Positions 5,140 through 10,102 of a DNA stretch of 20,685 bases are shown one piece after another. The translations under genes were made by a program, and so were the position numbers. Each line of letters begins with the position of its first letter. Positions within the stretch are counted from its first letter, which is position 1. The stretch lies in the IMG/VR virus record IMGVR_UViG_3300033388_001594, positions 1 to 20,685 of that record. One strand, written 5' to 3'. The stretch is from a virus. The notes under the pieces are model-generated. The model did not search any database and was not told the DNA's origin. It saw only the letters and a program-made list of their open reading frames with translations.

Positions 5140-5145
5140 TATAAT
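5140..5145 (+). promoter_or_regulatory. Possible -10 box (TATAAT)
   Basis: TATAAT lies within the palindrome TATTATAATA (5137-5146), about 12 bases before the outer helix of the candidate RNA at 5157-5221. That is the right distance for a start site at its 5' end. No clear -35 is seen on either strand, and TATAAT is not the host-type box, so this is tentative. Confidence 0.25.
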
Positions 5146-5156
5146 ACGCATACTAA

Positions 5157-5221
5157 GTGGCAACACTACTGGACACCCTAAAGAGGGCACACGTAAAGAC
5201 GTGCATTTGTCCGGTTGCTAC
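5157..5221. ncRNA. Candidate three-way-junction RNA
   Basis: An outer helix of 8 bp joins GTGGCAAC (5157-5164) to GTTGCTAC (5214-5221), with one G-U. After a 6-versus-1 internal loop, a 5-bp helix joins GGACA (5171-5175) to TGTCC (5208-5212). Inside it are two hairpins, CCCT/AGGG (5176-5187) and CACGT/ACGTG (5190-5203), each closing an AAAG tetraloop on the plus strand. Twenty-two base pairs in 65 bases is far from random-looking. Strand is unresolved because both could fold. I do not recognise a known riboswitch or ribozyme class. Confidence 0.45.
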
Positions 5222-5301
5222 CTTTCGGCGGCGGTTAACTAGTGGGTGTGGTGGTTCCAATGTGGCACCGGTTCACGCTATTGCGTACACCCTAGGCAAT
5301 A

Positions 5302-5766
5302 CTATTTTTTTGCCTGTGCTTTGTTCTGACGCTCCACTTTTGCGGCACGTGCGATATGTTGGTTGTGACCCTTTAGCACCTTGTTACAAATGAGCGTCAT
5401 TTGGCCCTCAGTGAATAACTGCAAGTCCTTGTACTTTGGACTCACTTCTATGGCCGCTTTCACGTTAGCGAATGTAAGGCACTTTAGCTCTTTAGCCGTC
5501 ATCGTTTCCTTGGCCGCCTTCAAGAAGTCCTTAAGCGCCTTATTTAGGCCCATAGAATCAACGCGCTTTACTTTAGCCGTCATCTGCAGGCGCTTGTATG
5601 CATTGGTGTTGTCCTTATCGAATGCTTGCACGGCTGCAAGGTCGCTCGCTGCTCGCTTGTTCATCTTCGCGGGTTGCTTTGCTCTGCGTTCTTTGTCCGC
5701 CTTCGTTAGCTTGTTAGCCTTCTTAGTTGCTTTGCCTTTCGGCGCTTGTTTTGTTACTACTGACAT
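5302..5766 (-). CDS. Lys/Ala-rich basic protein, unknown function (154 aa)
   Basis: The first 35 residues are a low-complexity basic tail (repeated Lys, Ala, Thr, Arg; e.g. KGKATKKANKLTKADKERR). The rest is helical, including AASDLAAVQAFDKDNTNAYKRLQ and KALKDFLKAAKETMTAKELKCL, ending in another basic helix (KVERQNKAQAKK). The tail recalls histone-like or other DNA/RNA-binding phage proteins; that is composition, not homology. It stands alone between two non-coding blocks with a long C/A-rich leader on its own strand (about 50 bases), suggesting its own promoter near 5818-5850. Good candidate for an early, abundant nucleic-acid-binding protein. Confidence 0.85.
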   Translation of the reverse strand: MSVVTKQAPKGKATKKANKLTKADKERRAKQPAKMNKRAASDLAAVQAFDKDNTNAYKRLQMTAKVKRVDSMGLNKALKDFLKAAKETMTAKELKCLTFANVKAAIEVSPKYKDLQLFTEGQMTLICNKVLKGHNQHIARAAKVERQNKAQAKK

Positions 5767-6352
5767 AATGTATGTGTGTTAGTGTGTGTATTGATGAATG
5801 TTTGTTTGTTGGTGTTGTATAGTGTAACGCTGATACTTCAATAAAAGTTACGAGAACGCAACAAATAACTTGTAACTAACTGAGGATCAATAGAATAAAA
5901 TTAGCGTAATTAGTTGGACATCTTAACATAATAGGCTTAATATAGTGTTAACCGTGTGTGTGTAGTATGCTAAGGTGATGCGAGCGCAATGCAGCCGCAA
6001 AGCGTTGGTATCACTGGGATTAAGGGGATTGGGTTATGTACTTCTTCCTACAGACGAGCGCCAAAACAACTCACAACCCCCCAAAACCACGACAAATAGG
6101 CCAAATAACGACAATAATCACCCCCTGTAACGTGTTGGCCCTCAATCAATTAGCCCCAAAAAGAGGTAAAGATAGTTACGCCCTCTCATAAGGTGCATTT
6201 GTCGCGGTTCGGTTTTCCCTCAGATAGGGGAGGGGCCGGATGTATATAATAGTACCCCCACATACACGAACACCCTGTAAACGCCCCCCTAGTAGTTTTT
6301 TCTCCCAGACAGGAAATAGGCATCCCTAACTTGTTGACTACCAATAAATTAA

Positions 6353-6377
6353 GGGGGAGGGGTATCTATATAGCAGG
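6353..6377 (+). promoter_or_regulatory. Short copy of the phage promoter-like element
   Basis: AAGGGGGAGGGG (6351-6362) is followed by TAT and CTATATAGCAG (6366-6376). The same CTATATAGCAG ends the longer element at 6464-6474, there preceded by AAGAGTAGAGTTAG. CAATAAAT a little upstream corresponds loosely to the CTAATAAG block of the longer copy. Probable partial third copy. Confidence 0.35.
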
Positions 6378-6408
6378 TACCTATATATGCGGACGAACAT
6401 GCGCTCGG

Positions 6409-6477
6409 ATATGCGGACGCATCCAATATCGATGCATATACTAATAAGAAAGAGTAGAGTTAGCTATATAGCAGTAT
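6409..6477 (+). promoter_or_regulatory. Candidate phage promoter/operator, plus-strand copy
   Basis: Ungapped match of 46/63 to the minus-strand element at 2890-2828, with the shared blocks ATATGCGGACGCAT, GATGCATATACTAATAAG and CTATATAG. The half-site ATATGCGGACG also occurs just upstream at 6385-6395. It is oriented toward the rightward genes at 6812 and beyond, as the other copy is oriented toward the leftward convoy, consistent with one factor firing both arms together. Confidence 0.55.
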
Positions 6478-6640
6478 AGTGCCACACATTATTCTGGTGA
6501 ACTGAATACTGGGAGGGGCAGGATCAATACTTAATAGTAAGTAAACATATATAATAACTACAATTAGATAGGAAGAGGGGTTGGTTTTCAATTAGTTAGG
6601 TAGTGGGTATATTGACAGAATGAAAACATTTCGGGTTCCG

Positions 6641-6673
6641 TTTGTCAGGTATAAGGATAATTTACTATATTTG
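6641..6673 (+). promoter_or_regulatory. Bacteroidota-type promoter for the 6812 operon
   Basis: TTTG (6641-6644), a 21-base spacer and TATATTTG (6666-6673) match the Bacteroidota primary-sigma consensus (TTTG or TTG near -33, TAnnTTTG near -7). Transcription would begin near 6680, giving a leader of about 130 bases before the ATG at 6812. The -33 region reads TTTGTCAGGT, identical to bases at 8681-8690. Confidence 0.65.
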
Positions 6674-6811
6674 CTGTGCCCTTGGTGGGGAATGTACACC
6701 ATTGTCCTTGGCGCAGGATATAGGAGTTGTGGTTGGTCTGGTCTAATCGGACCGACTACTTCTCTAAGCGTCAGTCTTCATCGACATCTATTTACTAACT
6801 AATACATCATT

Positions 6812-7060
6812 ATGAAAATCACTATTAAGGAGAGGGATCCTGAACCTATTGAAAACATATTCTACATTGGGAATGTAGTTGTCTTAAAGAACCACGACGA
6901 CGTATCACCAGTACTTGTAACCGGCGGCGTAGACTCTGGAGCTAATTTTAGCGGAATAGCTTTAAGCCCTGAAGGTCCGTCACAGATTCTTGAAAATAAA
7001 TTTGGCAAGGACCAATTCGAACAGTTCCACGGGACCATAACACTGGAGGCGGGATCATGA
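6812..7060 (+). CDS. Small protein, unknown function (82 aa)
   Basis: First gene of the rightward operon. It starts MKITIKERDPEPIENIFYIGNVVVLKN and continues with a beta-rich core (SPVLVTGGVDSGANFSGIAL), ending with FHGTITLEAGS. It looks like a small beta-barrel with no catalytic motif or membrane segment. The final codons encode GGAGGCGGGATC, a Shine-Dalgarno-like run placed just before the next ATG, with an ATGA overlap. Family not recognised. Confidence 0.78.
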   Translation: MKITIKERDPEPIENIFYIGNVVVLKNHDDVSPVLVTGGVDSGANFSGIALSPEGPSQILENKFGKDQFEQFHGTITLEAGS

Positions 7061-7260
7061 TGTTCAGATGTAAATTGGAATTATCAAACGGACAGCTGCT
7101 AATAGATAAGCATATATCGGCTAGTGATAAGCATCAGGCTAAAGGTATTTTTATCGGGCAGAAAATAGAAATCATAAGTCGGGTAAGTAGGTACTCAAGT
7201 CTTGGGACCATTAACATGATTCGGGCTGGAAAAGAATCAATAGAGGAGGTGGGATCATGA
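7057..7260 (+). CDS. Small basic protein, unknown function (67 aa)
   Basis: The ATGA overlap with the previous gene sets the start (two consecutive ATG codons; either may be used). Sequence: MMFRCKLELSNGQLLIDKH, then SASDKHQAKGIFIGQKIEIISRVSRY, then TINMIRAGKESIEEVGS. It is probably a compact alpha/beta fold. Its 3' end repeats the 16-base junction seen at the end of the upstream gene (GGAGGTGGGATCATGA), so expression of the next gene is coupled the same way. Family not recognised. Confidence 0.75.
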   Translation: MMFRCKLELSNGQLLIDKHISASDKHQAKGIFIGQKIEIISRVSRYSSLGTINMIRAGKESIEEVGS

Positions 7261-7469
7261 AGCTAGTTAGTATGACAGATTTTGTTCTGGAGCTATGTGA
7301 GGACACTGGTGGATCATACGGATGGGCTATCAGTCAATCTTGGGAGATAACGGTCAACTACGCCAAGTTCCTAAAGCAGCCTTTAGAGTTATGGATGTTT
7401 GTTCCTTGTGGTGAAGATGGGGAGGAGTTGAAGTATTGTAAGGAATGTTATGAAAGTAGAAACCTTTAA
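7257..7469 (+). CDS. Small phage protein with 'FLKQPLELWMFVP' motif (70 aa)
   Basis: The start overlaps the upstream stop (ATGA) behind a GGAGGTGGG run. The protein holds ISQSWEITVNYAKFLKQPLELWMFVPCGEDGEELKYC. The segment 'Y.kFLkQPL.LwMFVPcdedG..L' is one I associate with a recurrent small phage protein of unknown function. A C-terminal KYCKECYESRNL has two Cys three apart, with one more Cys in VPCGED, so metal binding is possible but unproven. Soluble, acidic. Confidence 0.85.
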   Translation: MKLVSMTDFVLELCEDTGGSYGWAISQSWEITVNYAKFLKQPLELWMFVPCGEDGEELKYCKECYESRNL

Positions 7470-7481
7470 ACCAAAAAGAAG

Positions 7482-7697
7482 ATGAGTACAATAGAGATGC
7501 TTGAAGAAAGGCAAGAAAATAATAAGTCAAGCCATTATGTTTCTGTAAAAATTTCTCCAACAGAGTATAATCACTTTAAAGTTGACGAAGCTGTAAAGAC
7601 TTATATTCAGCAGTTGGAAAATGCACTACATAATGAAGGAGTAAAGAATACATTAATTGAATTATATCCAAGACTAAAACCAAAAGAATATGAGTAA
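7482..7697 (+). CDS. Small protein, unknown function (71 aa)
   Basis: Follows the upstream gene after 12 bases with an AAAGAAG run before the ATG. Sequence: MSTIEMLEERQENNKSSHYVSVKI, then SPTEYNHFKVDEAVKTYIQQLENALHNEGVKN, then TLIELYPRLKPKEYE. Predicted two helices plus a strand. The DNA is visibly more AT-rich than the virion genes to the right. It overlaps the next gene by 8 bases. Family not recognised. Confidence 0.75.
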   Translation: MSTIEMLEERQENNKSSHYVSVKISPTEYNHFKVDEAVKTYIQQLENALHNEGVKNTLIELYPRLKPKEYE

Positions 7698-8226
7698 ATA
7701 CTACACTCCAGAATTAGAAGAGTTTCATGTGGGCTTTGAGTATCAAGCAAAAGTTGTTGACTACTTCAGAGGGATTGAAGATGTTCATGAACAAGGTTTA
7801 AAAAAGAAAGACGTAGAGGACACTGATAAAAGAGAAGACTGCGACGGTGCAAGATATAAGCGATACCGTTGGTGTGATTGGGAAGTTTATGAGGATTCTT
7901 TCTATATACCTGACGCAGGGGTTAAGTGGTTAAGAGTAAAAGCTCTAGATCATAAAGACATAGAAGATTACTTGAATAAGGTCGAGCAGGCAACAGGAAA
8001 GAAATGGAAAAGAGGTAGACATTCTGTAAAAGGCGACGCTCCAAAAACAAGTCCTTGGGTGGAGTATATTTTCGAAGATGCTTCGTCTATGATCTTCAAT
8101 GAGCACCTTAAGAAGGTTCTGGTAGAGAAGACTGGCACACATGGAAGAGGAAGTCACATGGTGTTCAACGGCACCATCAAAAACAAATCAGAATTAAAGA
8201 GAATACTAAAACAGATAGGAATATGA
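7690..8226 (+). CDS. Phage protein beginning 'YYTPELEEFHVGFEY' (178 aa)
   Basis: The N-terminus MSKYYTPELEEFHVGFEYQ matches a start I associate with hypothetical proteins in phages of Bacteroidota; there it is typically a small conserved domain. Residues 35-75 are highly charged (KKKDVEDTDKREDCDGARYKRYRW). The remainder includes DWEVYEDSFYIPDAGVKWLRVKALDHKDIEDYL and a basic C-terminal part (GTHGRGSHMVFNGTIKNKSELKRILKQIG) that could bind nucleic acid. No nuclease or ATPase motif is visible. It is linked to both neighbours by overlaps. Confidence 0.82.
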   Translation: MSKYYTPELEEFHVGFEYQAKVVDYFRGIEDVHEQGLKKKDVEDTDKREDCDGARYKRYRWCDWEVYEDSFYIPDAGVKWLRVKALDHKDIEDYLNKVEQATGKKWKRGRHSVKGDAPKTSPWVEYIFEDASSMIFNEHLKKVLVEKTGTHGRGSHMVFNGTIKNKSELKRILKQIGI

Positions 8227-8669
8227 AAGCAAAGGAATTTAGCAGGTACTTAGACAAGATCGGGTGCCGAATCGAATGCAAGAACAAAGATGGCAGAAAG
8301 AGTGTCGAGGTCATTGCTGCAGAGAGAGACGAGAAAGGAAATACTGTTCTCACAAAAGCAGGTAATCCAAACGAGACCTCGGTGATGAAGGTGTACTCCG
8401 AGAAAAAGAACGACTCGTACATCGAGATGGTCAATTATCTGCACTTACAGCTGCTGACCTATGGCGTGGGATACATAATCATGGCTAGAGTTGAAGAACG
8501 GGCCAGTGAGACAACCGCTGATGCCAAGGAGGCTGGACTCATGGATGAGAAGGCTGAAGACAACCAAGTGGATCTCGAAGACATGATCGCTGAGGTCGAA
8601 AGCGAGGAGCCGGCGTCGAAGCTCAAAGTCGTGAAGAAGGCCAGTAAAAAGAAAAAGGCTGGCAAATAG
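8223..8669 (+). CDS. Charged protein with Lys-rich tail, unknown function (148 aa)
   Basis: The ATGA overlap fixes the start. Residues 1-85 form a mixed alpha/beta domain (KEFSRYLDKIGCRIECKNKDG; SVEVIAAERD; SYIEMVNYLHLQLLTYGVGYIIM). Residues 95-130 are strongly acidic (VDLEDMIAEVESEEP), and the tail is basic (VVKKASKKKKAGK). Acidic-then-basic tails suit a nucleic-acid-associated or assembly factor, but no family is recognised. It is the last gene of the 6812 operon; no terminator is seen before the next promoter at 8671. Confidence 0.8.
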   Translation: MKAKEFSRYLDKIGCRIECKNKDGRKSVEVIAAERDEKGNTVLTKAGNPNETSVMKVYSEKKNDSYIEMVNYLHLQLLTYGVGYIIMARVEERASETTADAKEAGLMDEKAEDNQVDLEDMIAEVESEEPASKLKVVKKASKKKKAGK

Positions 8670-8670
8670 C

Positions 8671-8703
8671 TTGTTTTCCTTTTGTCAGGTTTTTGTATAT
8701 TTG
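8671..8703 (+). promoter_or_regulatory. Bacteroidota-type promoter for the 8729 gene
   Basis: TTG (8671-8673), a 22-base spacer and TATATTTG (8696-8703). TTTGTCAGGT (8681-8690), identical to the -33 region of the 6641 promoter, lies closer in and would give only an 11-base spacer. The predicted start near 8710 leaves a short A-rich leader before the ATG at 8729. Confidence 0.65.
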
Positions 8704-8728
8704 ATGAAATCAACTAAAAATCAAGATT

Positions 8729-9130
8729 ATGTCAAAGTTTAAGAAGTCTGACTGGCAAAAAGCAGCAGGCGATCTAGGCATTGAATTTCAAGAAGACGAC
8801 AGCATCGGGTCTTTATCCGAACGCGTTGCTTTCAATCTAGGCATGGACAAAAAGTCCACGCTCGCTGAGATTCAAAAAGGAGCAGAAGACCATAAACCTG
8901 CACCAGCCAAAAAGAAGACCACCAAAAAAGTGGGCAAAAAAGAATCTGGCAACAAGAGTTGTGGCTTCAATAAGGTAATTGCTGATCGGGGTGAGCGCAT
9001 CTGCTTATCGATCAAAGGTCATGAGGTTTGGCTCCCTAGTGAGCATGCTGATGTGAACAAGTCCAAGAAGACAGTATCTATGCCTGCTTGGTTGTTCGAT
9101 GTTAAAATCGGCAAATTAGAGGAAGCGTAA
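8729..9130 (+). CDS. Monocistronic two-domain small protein, unknown function (133 aa)
   Basis: Residues 1-52 (KFKKSDWQKAAGDLGIEFQED; SIGSLSERVAFNLGM) look like a small helix-extended-loop-helix domain of the SAP/HeH/LEM kind. Residues 53-77 are a flexible Lys/Pro/Ala linker. Residues 78-133 form a second domain (ERICLSIKGHEVWLPSEH; VSMPAWLFDVKIGKLEEA), probably a beta fold. It has its own strong promoter and an immediate terminator, so its dose is set separately from its neighbours. The HeH-like head and basic linker suggest DNA or RNA binding; this is inference from fold appearance. Confidence 0.85.
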   Translation: MSKFKKSDWQKAAGDLGIEFQEDDSIGSLSERVAFNLGMDKKSTLAEIQKGAEDHKPAPAKKKTTKKVGKKESGNKSCGFNKVIADRGERICLSIKGHEVWLPSEHADVNKSKKTVSMPAWLFDVKIGKLEEA

Positions 9131-9138
9131 AGGAACAT

Positions 9139-9167
9139 GAAGCGGTGTAGTGCCGCTTCTTTTTTTT
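9139..9167 (+). terminator. Strong intrinsic terminator
   Basis: GAAGCGG (9139-9145), loop TGTAGTG and CCGCTTC (9153-9159) form a perfect 7-bp GC-rich stem followed by eight T (9160-9167). It follows the 8729 gene by 8 bases and lies only 4 bases before the ATG of the HNH gene. Confidence 0.92.
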
Positions 9168-9171
9168 GGAT

Positions 9172-9516
9172 ATGAGCAAGAGAAAAAATGGATGGGGAAT
9201 CTACGGAGTAAAAGTAGAAGTAAACCCCAAGGTTTGTTATTACTGTAAGAATGAGATGGACGAGTTCAGCCGAACTGTTGACCACCTGATTCCGGAAAGT
9301 CGCGGCGGAATACGAGCGAACAAGAACAAGCTGTACTGCTGTGGAGACTGTAATAAGCTTAAAGGAGACATGACCCCAGAGGAGTTTGAGAGGGCGCTTA
9401 ACTCCATGATAAGACTCGAATCTAAAGGGCATAAAAGGAGAGCATCGTACCTAAAGAAAGTTCTGGGGAGCGTGAAAATACTCACTGAGCAGAAAAGGAA
9501 GGTCGATGGAAATTAA
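9172..9516 (+). CDS. HNH endonuclease
   Basis: 114 residues. A zinc-binding pair C22YYC25 matches C57GDC60. The nuclease core is V36-D37-H38 (RTVDHLIPESRGG), then N50 in GGIRANKNKLYCC, then N61 in CNKLKGDMTPEEFE; this is the classical HNH order with the 'CN.LKGd.tPeEf' ending. The ATG at 9172 is preferred to the in-frame TTG two codons upstream, which lies in the terminator. HNH proteins beside terminase genes assist DNA cleavage during packaging in several tailed phages (HK97-type systems), and the position here fits that role. A free-standing homing nuclease is the alternative. The basic C-terminus could bind DNA. Confidence 0.93.
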   Translation: MSKRKNGWGIYGVKVEVNPKVCYYCKNEMDEFSRTVDHLIPESRGGIRANKNKLYCCGDCNKLKGDMTPEEFERALNSMIRLESKGHKRRASYLKKVLGSVKILTEQKRKVDGN

Positions 9517-9543
9517 CACCGAAGAAGAATTGTTGAGACAATA

Positions 9544-10101
9544 ATGGGAACGAAGAGAGTATATCACTTACTACACAACGAGCTGGCTAGGATTGACGAG
9601 AACATTCTCGAGATCGAAACCATCTACGTTGTTGACAAGCAGACTGGGGGCATGATCCCTATCGCTGAGGGGATTCCGGAAGACGCCGAGAAATTCATTC
9701 AAGACATCAAGAAGCGAAACACTAAAGGTCTCAGCTTCGCTATGATCTACCAAGAAACTCAGATGGAGCTCTGCAAGAAGCTCAGCGGAAATTCGTTTAG
9801 GATCCTGTGTATGATGCTGGGAAATATGAAATACGACAACAGCGCGTATGGTCTAACACATAGAAAGATAGCCGAGTTTCTGGGTATGTCTACTAGAACG
9901 GTCAACAGATCCATGAAGGAACTTGATAGATCAGGGTCTGTAGTCTCGACTGGGAGAAAAGGAAGTATAGTCTACCACATTAATCCGGCATACGCTTGGA
10001 AAGGTTCGTTCCACCGAATCAAGTATAAGCTGCCGATGTTCGATAAGGCAATGGAAGAGGATTTGCCGTTTACTTTTGGACGCGAAGACAACGAGGAATG
10101 A
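9544..10101 (+). CDS. RepL-like winged-helix protein in the small-terminase position
   Basis: 185 residues. Residues 104-130 (THRKIAEFLGMSTRTVNRSMKELDRSG) are a clear helix-turn-helix; the wing follows (VVSTGRKGSIVYHI), then INPAYAWKGSFHRIKYKL (about 146-163). The order 'iA...g.s..TVnR.mkeL...G.v.......Y.iNP..awKGs..r...l' is that of the RepL replication-protein family of plasmids and phages. The N-terminal 75 residues are family-divergent. It ends 1 base before the TerL start, where phages usually encode the small terminase. It could therefore recognise the packaging site, or initiate replication. No separate TerS is visible. Confidence 0.82.
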   Translation: MGTKRVYHLLHNELARIDENILEIETIYVVDKQTGGMIPIAEGIPEDAEKFIQDIKKRNTKGLSFAMIYQETQMELCKKLSGNSFRILCMMLGNMKYDNSAYGLTHRKIAEFLGMSTRTVNRSMKELDRSGSVVSTGRKGSIVYHINPAYAWKGSFHRIKYKLPMFDKAMEEDLPFTFGREDNEE

Positions 10102-10102
10102 C

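Larger units (their letters stand above)
4834..5301. other. About 470 bases without a supported protein gene
   Basis: This gap between the terminator and the Lys-rich gene has only weak open frames (one of 79 codons at 5003-5242 on the plus strand) and contains several strong inverted repeats. These are 4841-4871 (TCTGCGT/ACGCAGA), 4892-4910, 4913-4940, 5095-5115 (TGCATT/AATGCA) and the nested set at 5157-5221. A palindromic TATTATAATA lies at 5137-5146. I read the block as RNA-coding or regulatory. Confidence 0.5.
5767..6811. other. 1-kb divergent control region
   Basis: No convincing gene is present between the leftward gene at 5302-5766 and the rightward gene at 6812. From left to right it holds: GT-rich leader DNA (5767-5820); TATAGTG boxes at 5818-5824, 5941-5947 and 6475-6481; an A/C-rich tract at 6061-6120 (51 of 60 bases are A or C); G-rich clusters containing GGGAGGGG at 6227-6235, 6353-6362 and 6511-6518; TATAAT at 6245-6250 and 6550-6555; repeated promoter-like elements at 6353-6377 and 6409-6477; and a host-type promoter at 6641-6673. 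It could also carry a replication origin, but no iteron set or DnaA box is clear. Confidence 0.6.

Noticed and set aside
5137-5160. TAATACG followed by CATACTAAG as a T7-like promoter
   Set aside because: Only the first seven bases match the T7 consensus; the rest does not align without gaps, so chance is likely.
5003-5242. 79-codon plus-strand open frame
   Set aside because: It runs through the nested inverted repeats at 5157-5221, lacks a supported start context and has no family pattern; RNA structure explains the region better.
6036-6191. 51-codon plus-strand frame starting at 6036
   Set aside because: It covers the A/C-rich tract, composition dictates the residues, and no leader or neighbouring overlap supports it.
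6620-6802. 60-codon plus-strand open frame in the control region
   Set aside because: It spans the host-type promoter at 6641-6673, has no leader like the real genes nearby, and the translation has no recognisable pattern; probably non-coding.
10076-10102. Nine-codon upstream extension of TerL
   Set aside because: It overlaps the RepL-like gene; the ATG at 10103 lies one base after that gene's stop.
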